Positions 55,901 through 64,000 are shown, counted from the first letter of the stretch. The stretch is DNA of 64,000 bases from Opitutia bacterium (GCA_947453695.1 CANGHW010000010.1:1-64000); one strand, 5' to 3'. Notes: a model not told the origin generated them from the sequence alone. A program made the numbers and translations.

Positions 55901-57219
55901 GCACGTTGCCCGCGCTCGAGATCAACGCGCACGGCCGCATCGATATCGCCGCCGACACCATCGCACAATCCGTGCACTTCGACGTTGCCACGCTCTTCGC
56001 CACGACTCCGTTGCCCAGCGACGCGTCCTTTCAGCTCGACGTCGCGCTCGCGCATAAAGCCATTCCCGTCACCTCCGTCTTGCGAAGCAAATTTTTCGAC
56101 GTCGGCGAAATCATGGCACTCGCCAACGCCTTCTCCCCACCCCGCGCGCCGCCTTCCTCTGCTCCTGCTCCCGTCACTCCCGCGCCCGCCGCGGTCGAGA
56201 CCGTCGTCGTCCCACCGCCCGATCCAGTCCTGCCGCAACACCGCGGGCCCCTCGGGGTGCCGTTCTGGGGCGGACTGCGGGGCAGCTTCACCCTCGAGCT
56301 CGCCGCCGTGAAGTTCCATCCCTACCGCATCGACGGCGTCCGCGGCCGCCTCGCGCTCACCGACCGCGCCTTCACGTTGGACGATCTCTCCGGAGAAATT
56401 TTCGGCGGTCGGTGGGGCGGCGGGTTGCGCGTCGGCTACGATCCCGTGGCCAAGAACGATGATCACACGCTCGCGGGCGAATTCAAAATCGAACAATTCG
56501 ACACCGCGCACGCCATCCGCACCGCTTTCCCCAACGATTTCGGTTCTCTCGAAACCCGTCTCGATCTGCGCGCGTCCGTGCAAGGCGCCGGCAACCGTTG
56601 GTGGCAACTGCTGGACCGCACTTCGGGCGAATTCACGCTCGATGCGCAAGGGGGCACCGCCCGCCTTACGCACCCGCAGCTAGGAACCGCCTCCACGCTG
56701 CTCGCCCTCGCCGGCACACTCAGCTTTTCCTCGGAAATGCGCGCACTCGGCCGCCTCGTGCGCAAACTCGGCGAGATGCCCGTCGAGCGCCTCCGTGTCA
56801 GCGGCGCGCGCGACGTCGCCGGCAGTCTCGTGCTCCGCGAATTTCGCCTCGATTCGCCGCAAGTCCGCCTCCTCGGCCACGGGAGCGTGCCCGCCGTCGA
56901 GGGCATCCCGCTCGTCGCCCGCAAGCTCGATCTCAACGTGGAACTCGCGGCGAAAGACGAAATGGCCGTCATTCTCGGCAACATGAAACTCCTTGAGAAG
57001 AAACCGCGCCCCGACGGTTTCCTCGCGATGAAACAGCCCTTCGCCATCGGCGGTGAAGTCGGGAAGCCGGACCCGAGTCAGCTCTACGACATGCTCGCCC
57101 GCGCCGTTGACGGCTCCTCGGGCACGTGGTCGCTCATCATGAGGAAAGTGCAAAAAGAACTCGAAGAGTCGTCGCCACCCGCACCGCCCGCGAAAAAGTC
57201 CGCTGCCCTCGCTCCATGA
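52957..57219 (+). CDS. AsmA/YdbH-like large envelope protein
   Basis: GTG 52957 overlaps the carbamoyltransferase stop (GTGA); the in-frame ATG 27 bp earlier is less likely. The 1420-residue protein has an arginine-rich start and one membrane span (LRAFLGVALCGLICVSTLL). A long beta-rich body follows that alternates short hydrophobic strands, as in AsmA, TamB and YdbH proteins bridging the inner and outer membranes for lipid transport. The final 300 residues (DLSGEIFGGRWGGGLRVGYD, then an AsmA-type C-terminal stretch) support the assignment. A Pro/Ala linker lies near residues 1060-1090. The codon ending is C-rich, unlike the G-rich NRPS genes, so I read it as resident chromosome. Confidence 0.65.
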   Translation: MNAPPAPSSRPPPRRRWLRAFLGVALCGLICVSTLLTPTVQTWLLRQVATLQPGWRMEIEQFGVGVGGLDARGLDFGMPGLSATSAPITVTLLPSRLLRGELHVAQVDVPRLRIEITPEKFPAAAPATAPAPPAEPFSGLLPLLRSPLPWLVETTNLDIEIAVKEGGRSVVVSRLRLRGGGLRAGQTGEFAYEFSASSLLLAAGPDNVINSRGTLRITQDDAHGIARIELAGDLALPRYGPVSLAPGKFTLALAATPTGEHYAATLRCGDGVGLDFSGDLDRAHSALAATLAFHVDSSVAAALWPNPPPRAALDGKLTLGLDLKTNALDAVLTGDLTARDLVNLRPELAAVDALAGKLDAALSVRAGRTTLDRATFALRGETSPFALSLTLGAPVSFPLTTAANARITLAGLPAAWANPALGTAAQITTGNLSGEWTLALDPDQTLRLDATRPTTLGPVALTGPLLPGMPPFTLQFSPRLTASAARLAFASDDFAVTSPQGDRVTLTVSATHEIKTDETRFAGTLTGELPTLLASAEHALPFTLGARWDVASTPKGQRVTTLEFTARRPGIAEPAVSLALQQPIDFGADDELAQQRGLDLLKLNIRDLPLAWISRWLPHRQLTGAWAAGESVLRRAETGRGFVFTTRTPWTWTDLGFTAGGQSIFRGRARLAPEFTLGEERSTIRVHQLELVDDAGNRIGGEATFAWREREKKFATTLALDGDFPALPGSRDTFGPLTARLRAEARSLDKRVSQVETFHLEVNRAEGPLFTLASPQPFLFTAKPNGEFIVTAPAPLTVDVARIPLVWLRPWLPPDATLTGILEPTRLLLLAEPQNFRLRATLPVSITDFSYARHGQPQVQQAQGSFFPGVDFRLIHQFQPTFQLGYAGRLHASDGRLDVATARAIDFEGALGFIGNDQRILPDQLDLAARIDFSALHRVPVLAENGMPPAGELVLRANGNLRDDPPEFWARLSGVPSADRRRTLPALEINAHGRIDIAADTIAQSVHFDVATLFATTPLPSDASFQLDVALAHKAIPVTSVLRSKFFDVGEIMALANAFSPPRAPPSSAPAPVTPAPAAVETVVVPPPDPVLPQHRGPLGVPFWGGLRGSFTLELAAVKFHPYRIDGVRGRLALTDRAFTLDDLSGEIFGGRWGGGLRVGYDPVAKNDDHTLAGEFKIEQFDTAHAIRTAFPNDFGSLETRLDLRASVQGAGNRWWQLLDRTSGEFTLDAQGGTARLTHPQLGTASTLLALAGTLSFSSEMRALGRLVRKLGEMPVERLRVSGARDVAGSLVLREFRLDSPQVRLLGHGSVPAVEGIPLVARKLDLNVELAAKDEMAVILGNMKLLEKKPRPDGFLAMKQPFAIGGEVGKPDPSQLYDMLARAVDGSSGTWSLIMRKVQKELEESSPPAPPAKKSAALAP

Positions 57220-57638
57220 ACTTTACCCGCCCAATGTGCGCCCGCGCCCTCGCACTCGTTCTCGGTCTGCTGCTAGGGTTTTCCACCTCGGCCGCTGCGC
57301 CCGCAACACTCACGCTGGCCGGCTCGCTCACCAACACCACGCAACTCGTCACCGCCCCCGGCCGCTTCGAACTCACGCTCGACGGCGACACCGTCGGCGG
57401 ATTTTTGAGCGTGGAAACTCCGTTGCCAGCCGGCCGTTGGCCCGTCGAGGGAACTCGGCGCGGCGCCTGGTTAGAACTGGTGTGCCGCACGACCGCGACC
57501 ACCCGCCTCGTCTTCCGCGGCGTCCTGAGCCCCACGGAATTGCGCGGCACCTTCATCTCGGGCGGCGGCGGCGAGATTGTTCAATACGGTCGCTTCCGCG
57601 CGGCTATCGTCCCGCCTTCCGCTCCTTCGAAACCGTGA
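57216..57638 (+). CDS. Small exported protein of unknown function
   Basis: ATG 57216 overlaps the previous stop by ATGA. The 140-residue product has a clear signal peptide (ALALVLGLLLGFSTSAAA) and a mature domain of about 110 residues rich in beta strand (TLTLAGSLTNTTQLV, FELTLDGDTVGGFLSVE, RLVFRGVLSPTELRGTF). The pattern suggests a small beta-sandwich or barrel. No lipobox and no sorting signal are present. Its position between the AsmA-like gene and the PLP enzyme suggests co-expression, not function. Confidence 0.65.
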   Translation: MNFTRPMCARALALVLGLLLGFSTSAAAPATLTLAGSLTNTTQLVTAPGRFELTLDGDTVGGFLSVETPLPAGRWPVEGTRRGAWLELVCRTTATTRLVFRGVLSPTELRGTFISGGGGEIVQYGRFRAAIVPPSAPSKP

Positions 57639-58867
57639 GTTCCGCCCTTCGCTCCTCCCGTTCCCGTGGCCCGTGGTGGTCTAGGCCTGGTCTCGGCTAC
57701 GAACACGGCGAGTTGCACTTCGCCGGTCAAGCCGTCGCTGCCCTCGCCCGCCTACACCGCACGCCACTCTACCTCTACGACGCCGCCCGCGTGACGGAAA
57801 ACCTAGATCGCGTGCGCGCCGCGCTCGCCGCCCGCGCCCTGCCCTTCCGCGTTTTCTACGCGATGAAGTCGAACCGCCATCCGCCGCTCCTGCGCGCACT
57901 GCGCCGACTCGACGCCTGCGGCCTCGACACATGCTCGCCTGCCGAGGTGGCCCGCGCGCGCGCGTGCGGTTTCGCGGCGGAAAATATTTCTTTCACCGGC
58001 ACCTCGCTGAGCGACGCCGATCTCGACGCTCTCCTCCGCCACGAAGGTCTCGTGCTCAATCTCGACTCGCTCCACGACATCGCGCGGGTCGGCGCGCTCG
58101 CGCCCGGCCGGCGGATCGGCCTGCGGATCAACCCTGGCCTCGGGATCGGCTATCGCCGCAACCGGCTCCTCCGCTACGCCGGCGGACGCGGCACCAAGTT
58201 CGGCATCCACCGAGAGCAATTTCCGGCCGCTCTGCGCCTCGCTCGTCGCCACGGACTCGTCGTAGAAGGCATTCACTTTCACACCGGCTGCGGCTACCTC
58301 ACTCCGCAACTCCCCGTGCTCGCGGAGATTTTCTCGGCTTGTCAGCCCTTCGTCGCGCAAGTCTCCCGCCTGCGTTATGTAAACCTCGGCGGCGGTCTCG
58401 GAATCCCATTGGTCCCATCGGACCGACCGCTCAATCTGTCGGCTTGGAGCGCACTCGTCGCGCAACAGTTCGGCGGGCGCGGATTTGAAATCTGGTGCGA
58501 ACCCGGCGACTACCTGGTGAAAGACGCCGGCCTCCTCCTCCTTGAGGTCAACACCGTCGAGCGCAAAGGGCGCACTCTCTACGCCGGCGTGAACGGCGGC
58601 TTCCAACTCCACATCGAACCCGCCTTCTACCAACTTCCTCTCGTGCCCGTGCCGGTGCACGCACCTGGCCCACGCACGCGTCTGCGCCCGACCACCATCG
58701 CCGGCCATATCAACGAAGCGCTCGACATCCTCCACCGCGACGCCCACTTGCCGCCCCTCGCTAACGGCGACCTCCTCGCCTTCCTCAACGCCGGCGGCTA
58801 CGGCGCCGCAATGGCCAGCAATCACTGCATGCGCGGCGCGTTCCACGAACTTCTCCTCTCGTCATGA
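57635..58867 (+). CDS. PLP-dependent decarboxylase, Orn/DAP/Arg decarboxylase-2 fold, atypical C-terminus
   Basis: GTG 57635 overlaps the previous stop (GTGA). The 410-residue protein has the alanine-racemase-type barrel with the PLP lysine in YAMKSN (K78), HFHTGCG, the glycine-rich phosphate loop NLGGGLGIP and EPGDYLVKDAG. In diaminopimelate and ornithine decarboxylases a second subunit supplies a Cys and Asp in a C-E-S-x-D motif; here the segment reads G-H-I-N360-E-A-L-D364, so the Cys is replaced by Asn while the Asp remains. Substrate choice or reaction may therefore differ. It could act in amino-acid or polyamine metabolism or siderophore-type chemistry. The adjacent PKS/NRPS may be coincidence. 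Confidence 0.8.
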   Translation: MSSALRSSRSRGPWWSRPGLGYEHGELHFAGQAVAALARLHRTPLYLYDAARVTENLDRVRAALAARALPFRVFYAMKSNRHPPLLRALRRLDACGLDTCSPAEVARARACGFAAENISFTGTSLSDADLDALLRHEGLVLNLDSLHDIARVGALAPGRRIGLRINPGLGIGYRRNRLLRYAGGRGTKFGIHREQFPAALRLARRHGLVVEGIHFHTGCGYLTPQLPVLAEIFSACQPFVAQVSRLRYVNLGGGLGIPLVPSDRPLNLSAWSALVAQQFGGRGFEIWCEPGDYLVKDAGLLLLEVNTVERKGRTLYAGVNGGFQLHIEPAFYQLPLVPVPVHAPGPRTRLRPTTIAGHINEALDILHRDAHLPPLANGDLLAFLNAGGYGAAMASNHCMRGAFHELLLSS

Positions 58868-59727
58868 AAACTCCGCGCCCGTCGCCGCCCGCCCGCCGCC
58901 CCCGAGCCTTGCTCGCCACCGTCGTCCGCGCACTCCGTGAAGAACTCGGCGAGCAGGATTCCTTCCTCCGAGCCCTCGACCCCTCCGAAGCGCTGACGCT
59001 TGCCGCCGCAGCGGCGGGCGACGCAGTGCGCCTCAAGCGCTGGCTGAAACGCCGCTTGTGCGGAGAACCCCTCGCTCACATCACGGGCTCTTTCAGCTTT
59101 CGTGGCCTCACCTTCGCCATCGACAAACGCGCCTACGTCACCGACCCCGAACTCACGCATCTCGTATCGGCCGTGATCGCCCGCGGCACCATTCTCGCAG
59201 CCGCCCGCAAACGCGCTCCATTGCTCGCCGATGTCGGAGTCGGCTGCGGCAGTCTCGCTCTCGCGATCCGGCACGCCCTCCCGGTCGCGCGTCTTGTCGG
59301 CCTCGACCTCGATCCCGACGCCCTCGCCGTGGCCGCGCGCAACGCCGCCAAGCACCGTCTCCCGCTGCGCCTCATTGAAAGCGATCTCTTTGACAGCTGG
59401 CCAACCTCGCTTCGCGCCCCCGACCTCATTTACGGTGACCCGCCGTGGGGCGACACCACGACGCTCTATGAGGCGACCGCACGCCCTGCCGCTCACTACC
59501 ACGTCATGCCTCCGGTCTCGGCTTTTCCCCTCGGCGGCCGCACCGGTGTGCATCGTCAAATTCTCCGCGCGGTCGCTCGCCGCGGCTGGCACTCCGAGAT
59601 CTGGCTCAACTGCGGCGTCCTCCCGCGCACTGAACTTACCGCCTGTGCCCAATCCGCCGGTGCCAAAGAATTCGAAGTCATTTCACCCGTCCCCGGCCTA
59701 AGCCTGCTGCGTTGCCAGATGAATTAG
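58864..59727 (+). CDS. PrmC/HemK-like SAM-dependent methyltransferase
   Basis: ATG 58864 overlaps the previous stop by ATGA. The 287-residue protein follows PrmC organisation: an N-terminal helical region, the GEPLAHITGSFSFRGLTF segment at 67-84, and a Rossmann methyltransferase with DVGVGCGS (123-130). PrmC enzymes methylate the glutamine of release-factor GGQ loops through an NPPY motif. Here the equivalent is G-D192-P-P-W195, so both the Asn and Tyr are changed. A related but different substrate is therefore likely, such as another Gln, nucleic acid or small molecule. It is probably not the housekeeping PrmC. Confidence 0.7.
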   Translation: MKTPRPSPPARRPRALLATVVRALREELGEQDSFLRALDPSEALTLAAAAAGDAVRLKRWLKRRLCGEPLAHITGSFSFRGLTFAIDKRAYVTDPELTHLVSAVIARGTILAAARKRAPLLADVGVGCGSLALAIRHALPVARLVGLDLDPDALAVAARNAAKHRLPLRLIESDLFDSWPTSLRAPDLIYGDPPWGDTTTLYEATARPAAHYHVMPPVSAFPLGGRTGVHRQILRAVARRGWHSEIWLNCGVLPRTELTACAQSAGAKEFEVISPVPGLSLLRCQMN

Positions 59728-59822
59728 CCGTCGACCAACCACTGGAATACTTAAGCACGTGATGCAACACCGTCCAAAAATTTGGATTTGCCTCAGCTCC
59801 TCAATTGTAGCGAATTCGACCC

Positions 59823-60521
59823 GTGACGCCTCACTTCCCGCCACCTTTTGCAGAGCTTAATCACCACAATAAATCCGCATGGGATGAGCTCTACGCTTCA
59901 ACCAAGGAATCGGTTTGGGGGATGAGTCCGGTTGGGTTCCTAACTAAGTATCTTCCGCCGGTGACCAACCTACCGCCCGGAGCAGTGCTTGATGCCGCCA
60001 CCGGCGAAGGCCGCAACCTGCCCCCGCTCTTGGCACTGGGTCGTCCCGTCACCGCATGCGATGCCTCGGCCGCCGCACTCGGGAAAATCCCGGCTCCTCT
60101 GCGCCAACGCGTCGCGCTGGTCGAATCCGACCTGGCTGAATTGCCGCTACCCTCCGCCTCGTTCGCCTTCGTGCTCCTCTCCGACGTCGTGGAAACCCTC
60201 CCCGATCCGGTTGCCGTCCTCCGCGAACTCGGCCGCCTCCTCGTCCCCGGGGGCCTCCTCCTCCTCAATATCCCGGACAGCGACGACGGCATCGCTGGCA
60301 TCGAAATGGAGCCTACCGCGGCAAACGGCTGGCTGTATCGAGGACGTTACTATTTTCGCTTCTACTCCCGCGCGGAGGCCGAAGCCTTGATCGTCGAGGC
60401 CGGCCTCGCACTCGTCGAAAGCCATGTCGCCACCTGGCACGAAGAACCGCATCCGCATTTTCGCCCGGAAGCACACACCCATCGGAGCCTGATCCTCACC
60501 GCAAGGCGTTTCGGCCCCTGA
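59823..60521 (+). CDS. Class I SAM-dependent methyltransferase
   Basis: The start is GTG 59823, giving 232 residues. The SAM-binding motif is VLDAATGEGRN (about 55-65), followed by VTACDASAAAL, and ALVESDLAELPLPSASFAFV with the usual acidic and aromatic positions. The glycine-rich VPGGLLLLNIPD completes the core. The N-terminal HHNKSAWDELYAS.. pattern resembles TehB/UbiE-like small-molecule methyltransferases. A histidine-rich tail (WHEEPHPHFRPEAHTH) might bind metal. There is a 95-bp gap before it, so it may have its own promoter. Substrate cannot be named. Confidence 0.75.
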   Translation: MTPHFPPPFAELNHHNKSAWDELYASTKESVWGMSPVGFLTKYLPPVTNLPPGAVLDAATGEGRNLPPLLALGRPVTACDASAAALGKIPAPLRQRVALVESDLAELPLPSASFAFVLLSDVVETLPDPVAVLRELGRLLVPGGLLLLNIPDSDDGIAGIEMEPTAANGWLYRGRYYFRFYSRAEAEALIVEAGLALVESHVATWHEEPHPHFRPEAHTHRSLILTARRFGP

Positions 60522-60536
60522 GCCCGCTCCGCCCTC

Positions 60537-63500
60537 ATGCCCAGCGTCGCGCAGAAACTTTTCCGTCTCGCCCCTGGCGAAGGCTACCGTATCGGTCGCT
60601 TCGCACTCCTCGGCCTCCTTCTCCAGGCTGGCCTCGCCTTCGGCACGAGCGCCGCCGACGCCCTCTTCCTCGTCAAAGTCGGCGCCGACAAGCTCCCCCA
60701 CATCTACATCCTCACTCCGGTGATGATGCTCTGCTACATCCCCGCCTACTCCGCTTTGCTCTCGCGTTGGGGCATCGACCGCGTGTTTGACGCCACGCTC
60801 GGCCTGCTCGCGGCCTGCGGCGTCGCCCTCTGGCTGCTCTGCGCCCACTTTCACGGCGCCGAACCGATCGCACTCTGCTACGCCGCCAAACTCTACGCCG
60901 CGCTCTGGTATGTCGGTCTCTACACTCTTTTTTGGAATTTCTTGGACGGCTACTTCGACCTTGTGGACGCGAAGCGCCTGTTCTCTTTCTGCTTTGCCGG
61001 CGGCGCCCTCGGCTCGATCATCGGCGGTTCCCTCGTCGACGTCATCTCCGCGCACTTCGGCGTAGGCGCCCTGTTTCTCGCTTGGGCCGTCTGCTCCGTC
61101 GTCGCCGTGCCGGTGGTCATCTCCATCCGCCGCCGCACTCACAAACTCGACGCCGACGATGCCGACAGCGACGACGCGCCTGCTTTGGCCGAGGCCGCCG
61201 CCGCCGTCCGCCAGATGGCCGGCTCGCGCTACGCCATCGTGCTCACGGCGCTGCTGTTTTTCACCCTCCTCACCGCCACGGTCTGCGAATACCAATACAT
61301 GGGCATCTTCGCCGAGGGCCTTGACGAGGCAACCCTCGCTTCCTTTCTCGGCCGCCTCACCGCGATGGTGAATATCGTCAACCTCGCCATCAGCCTCTTC
61401 TTCTTCAACCAACTCGTTGCCCGTTTTGGCGTCCGCAACGTCGCCCTCCTTCAGCCCGTCGCCTACGCCGTGGTCTTCACCGCGCTCTTGCTCAACGGCG
61501 ACTATGCCTCCGCCGCCGTCGGCTTCTTCGCCTTCCAGGGCCTAATGATCGCGATCGAATTCAACAATGTGAACCTCATGTTCGCCGGCCTGCCCACCGC
61601 CGGTCGCAAACAGATTCGCACCCTGATCGAGGGTCTCTGCGAACCCCTCGCCACCGCCAGCGCCGGCTTCTTCCTCCTGTTCGCTGCCAGCTCCGCCGGC
61701 TCAGACGATTTGCCCCTCCTCAGCCCGGAGCAACTCTCGATGGCCGGCATCGCCCTCGCCCTCAGCTGCCTCGTCCTCGTCCTAATCCTGCGACACGACT
61801 ACGCCATCGCCATTGCCGACAACCTCCGCGGCGCCTGGCTAGATTTCACCCGCCCTACCGCGCCACTCCTCGCCCGCACCACGCCGGCCGACCTCGATCT
61901 CGCGGAAAGCCGCGCCCTCGCCGAAGATGGCCCCGTCGCCGCCCTCGCCCTGCGCGTTCTCCATCTCAAAGACGCAGACCGCCTCAACCGCACGCTCCCA
62001 GTTTTCCTCCGAGAGGCCTCAGCCGAGGCCCACCGCCACGCCTTGCCGGTGTTCGAAGCCATCGTGACGCAACGCGACTCCTCCGCCGCCCGGGCCCTCG
62101 TCGAGTGGCATCGCACCCGCCCCCCTGGCACCGACATCGAACTCGACGCCCTCCTCGCCCGCCAAGGTCTCGGCCCGACCGGCGACGTCACGCAAAGCGC
62201 CGCTCTTCGCCACATCGATACCTGCCTCGCCGCCGGCGACGAACCCTCCGTGCTCCAAGGTCTCCGCGCCCTCGGCGGCCTCCACGACGCCCGCCAAGCT
62301 TTCCGCCTCCGCCATTATCTCCGCTCGCACCTCCCGGCCGTGCGCAGCGAAGCGCTCATCGCACTTGATCGCCTCGCCGACGGCACCTCCCGCGTCCTCA
62401 TACCGGATCTCGTCTCGACGCTCCTTGTCGGTTCCACAGCCGACCGCGCCCGCGCCATCAGAATTTTTGAACGTATCGGCGACACCGGCGCGCTTTCCTC
62501 TCTACTCGCCGGCGCCGGCTCCTTCACCCCCTCGGAACGCCGTCAGACCGAGCAAATGATCGCCCGCTTCGGTTCGCGCACGGTGCCCACCCTCATCGCT
62601 GTTTCCCAAAGCCCGGCCTACGCTGCCACCGCCCGCTCCGTCGCCCTGCGCGCCCTCGGCCGCCTATCGCTCCCGCAAGCGCAGATGCTCGCAGGCCCCC
62701 TGGTTGAACAAACCACCCGCAAAGCCTACTCCGTCCTCAGTGGCGCGATGAGCCTCGCCGCGCAGGGCGACGAACCCGGCCAGACCGTCCTCCGCCGTAT
62801 ATACCGCGACTACCCGCTCCTCATCAGCTCCGTCGTCCTCGAAACCCTCGCCGTCGCCGGGCGCCTGCCCAACTTCGAATCCGTCCTAGCGGGCCTCGAC
62901 AGCAGTCAATCCAAGGAGCGTGGCTACGCTCTCGAGTCCGTCGAACAAGCCTGCACCCGCGAGACGTTCACCCTCCTCCTCCCGCTGATCGACCGGCGCT
63001 CCGTCGAAGCCCAGATCGAGTTCGGACGGAGCCGCGGTCTCATCGCCAATGCCACGACCGCCCAGGTCCTCGCTCGCGCTCTCGCGTCCGATTTCCCTCT
63101 CGAAGCCTCTGCCGCCGCGCAAGCCTCCCACGCGCTCGATCCGGCCGGCTCAGCCGAGGCCCTCCTTGCGAAACTCCGCTCCATGCGCTCCCCAATGCTG
63201 CGCAAGACCGTCTTCACTCTCCTCGCACGTCGCGCCGGCCACACCGCCCTCGCCTCCGCCCTCACCCCCGTCGAACACGTCAACGCCCTCCTCTCCTTTC
63301 CCTCCCTCTCCTACGCGCTCCTCACCCACCTCGAATTTATGGGAGCCCAACTGCGGCTTGCCACGCCACCGGCCGGCACCGTGCTCTGCCGGCGGGGCGA
63401 ACCCCTCCCCGGCATCTGGTTCGTCCGCGCGGGATCCGTGCGTGCGGCCGACGGCACTGCGCTCGAGCCCGGCGGAGTGGTCGGCGCCGAAGCCCTCCAT

Positions 63501-63641
63501 GGCGCGCTCCTCGCCCCCTGCACCTACTCCGCCGGCGAACGCTGCGAGACGTTATTCCTCCCCTCCGCGGTCATCCGTCGCTGCGTCGAAATTTTCCCTG
63601 AGTTTGGCGTAGCCCTCCTCGCCCACGCCCCCGACGCATGA
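60537..63641 (+). CDS. Nucleotide-transporter-like MFS domain fused to HEAT repeats and a cyclic-nucleotide-binding domain
   Basis: The 1034-residue protein has three parts. Residues 1-430 hold about 12 hydrophobic helices in the ADP/ATP translocase (NTT/Npt) style, starting LLGLLLQAGLAFGTSAADALF. Residues about 450-890 are helical HEAT-like repeats (ARALVEWHRTRP, SVLQGLRALGG, RALGRLSLPQ). The last 100 residues (TPPAGTVLCRRGEPLPGIWF..AGSVRA) look like a degenerate cNMP-binding beta roll. NTT-HEAT-CNB fusions are reported in free-living bacteria as well as parasites. Nucleotide transport regulated by a ligand is the simplest guess. It starts 16 bp after the methyltransferase gene and ends overlapping the next gene. 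Confidence 0.75.
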   Translation: MPSVAQKLFRLAPGEGYRIGRFALLGLLLQAGLAFGTSAADALFLVKVGADKLPHIYILTPVMMLCYIPAYSALLSRWGIDRVFDATLGLLAACGVALWLLCAHFHGAEPIALCYAAKLYAALWYVGLYTLFWNFLDGYFDLVDAKRLFSFCFAGGALGSIIGGSLVDVISAHFGVGALFLAWAVCSVVAVPVVISIRRRTHKLDADDADSDDAPALAEAAAAVRQMAGSRYAIVLTALLFFTLLTATVCEYQYMGIFAEGLDEATLASFLGRLTAMVNIVNLAISLFFFNQLVARFGVRNVALLQPVAYAVVFTALLLNGDYASAAVGFFAFQGLMIAIEFNNVNLMFAGLPTAGRKQIRTLIEGLCEPLATASAGFFLLFAASSAGSDDLPLLSPEQLSMAGIALALSCLVLVLILRHDYAIAIADNLRGAWLDFTRPTAPLLARTTPADLDLAESRALAEDGPVAALALRVLHLKDADRLNRTLPVFLREASAEAHRHALPVFEAIVTQRDSSAARALVEWHRTRPPGTDIELDALLARQGLGPTGDVTQSAALRHIDTCLAAGDEPSVLQGLRALGGLHDARQAFRLRHYLRSHLPAVRSEALIALDRLADGTSRVLIPDLVSTLLVGSTADRARAIRIFERIGDTGALSSLLAGAGSFTPSERRQTEQMIARFGSRTVPTLIAVSQSPAYAATARSVALRALGRLSLPQAQMLAGPLVEQTTRKAYSVLSGAMSLAAQGDEPGQTVLRRIYRDYPLLISSVVLETLAVAGRLPNFESVLAGLDSSQSKERGYALESVEQACTRETFTLLLPLIDRRSVEAQIEFGRSRGLIANATTAQVLARALASDFPLEASAAAQASHALDPAGSAEALLAKLRSMRSPMLRKTVFTLLARRAGHTALASALTPVEHVNALLSFPSLSYALLTHLEFMGAQLRLATPPAGTVLCRRGEPLPGIWFVRAGSVRAADGTALEPGGVVGAEALHGALLAPCTYSAGERCETLFLPSAVIRRCVEIFPEFGVALLAHAPDA

Positions 63642-64000
63642 GCACGCGACCACCCCGCTTTTCGCTCTCCGGCTGGCTCCTCACCAGCCTCCTCTCCGCC
63701 TTGGGTGTCCTCATCGTTGTCAACGCCGTCGAAATCCATTCGACGCTCAGCGAACAGGTCATGCGTGGGTTTGACCGCAAGCTCCTCGCCATCTCGACCA
63801 CGACCGCCTCCTTCTTCGACTCCGCCGACCACGCCTCGATCATCGAGACCCTCCCCATCGCCGCCCTCGCGCCCTCCGCCACCGAAACGCTTTTCTGGGC
63901 GTCCGATCCGAAAAAAAATCTCCTCTGGAAAATCGACCCCGCCAACGGCTCGGCCACTGCCACCTCTACCCTCCTTCCGGCCGGTTTTGACCTTGTCGCA
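63638..64000 (+). CDS. Membrane-anchored signalling protein, N-terminal fragment (runs off the window)
   Basis: ATG 63638 overlaps the transporter stop by ATGA. The visible 121 residues have an arginine-rich start, one membrane span (GWLLTSLLSALGVLIVVNAV) and the beginning of an extracytoplasmic domain (STLSEQVMRGFDRKLLAISTTTASFFDS). This is the usual start of a sensor kinase, adenylate cyclase or serine phosphatase of the RsbU type. The output domain is outside the window, so the class cannot be decided. Confidence 0.55.
   Translation, partial: MSTRPPRFSLSGWLLTSLLSALGVLIVVNAVEIHSTLSEQVMRGFDRKLLAISTTTASFFDSADHASIIETLPIAALAPSATETLFWASDPKKNLLWKIDPANGSATATSTLLPAGFDLVA

Noticed and set aside
59728-59822. 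Promoter for the second methyltransferase gene (TTGGAT...TTGTAG)
   Set aside because: The -10 match is poor and the spacing coincidental; not strong enough to list.

Overview
The window looks like a high-GC chromosomal segment from a Verrucomicrobiota bacterium, most likely near Opitutaceae. The clues are a PEP-CTERM secreted protein, a nucleotide-transporter/HEAT/cyclic-nucleotide-binding fusion, dense toxin-antitoxin modules with reiterated intergenic 'ttcgtg/ttccgtg' repeats, and genes joined by ATGA/GTGA overlaps with few Shine-Dalgarno sites. The taxonomy is inference; there is no rRNA or marker gene here.

Region 1 (1-9.3 kb) is a defence and mobile-element scrapyard. It opens with the start of an IS630-type transposase, then a C5 DNA methyltransferase converging on a DUF3883/PD-(D/E)XK nuclease, and a Vsr endonuclease remnant. 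A run of small toxin-antitoxin-type pairs follows: DUF6364/PIN, an unknown gene with a nucleotidyltransferase-like partner, HTH-nucleotidyltransferase/HEPN, and AbrB/PIN. Two decayed antitoxin or toxin relics are also present. These modules are separated by blocks of a dispersed repeat family. A PEP-CTERM protein gene closes the region.

Region 2 (9.7-53.0 kb) is one large co-directional hybrid NRPS-PKS cluster. It encodes a PhyH-type dioxygenase, four NRPS proteins (seven modules), three PKS proteins (one module each), a hot-dog thioesterase and an O-carbamoyltransferase. Specificity codes read by eye suggest Thr-like, D-Ala, Ala, D-Gln, an unresolved hydrophobic residue, Ser and Leu. Three C2 extensions follow (hydroxyl, hydroxyl, fully reduced). 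Leu plus the first ketoreducing module would give a statine-type unit. Epimerase/DCL pairing and docking sequences support assembly in gene order.

The oddities in the cluster are a one-base frameshift inside the second NRPS gene, a PKS module without AT, a PKS module whose AT motif is QAFQ instead of HAFH, a PKS module with KR-DH-ER order and a displaced KR tail, a 625-bp gap before the last PKS gene, and no type I thioesterase, PPTase, MbtH, transporter or regulator. I cannot assign it to a known product.

Region 3 (53.0-64 kb) continues on the same strand but with visibly different codon choice (C-ending rather than G-ending). It encodes an AsmA/YdbH-like envelope protein, a small exported protein, a PLP decarboxylase-fold protein, a PrmC-like methyltransferase, a second SAM methyltransferase, a transporter-HEAT-CNB fusion and the start of a membrane-anchored protein cut by the window edge. 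It reads as resident chromosome beside an acquired cluster.
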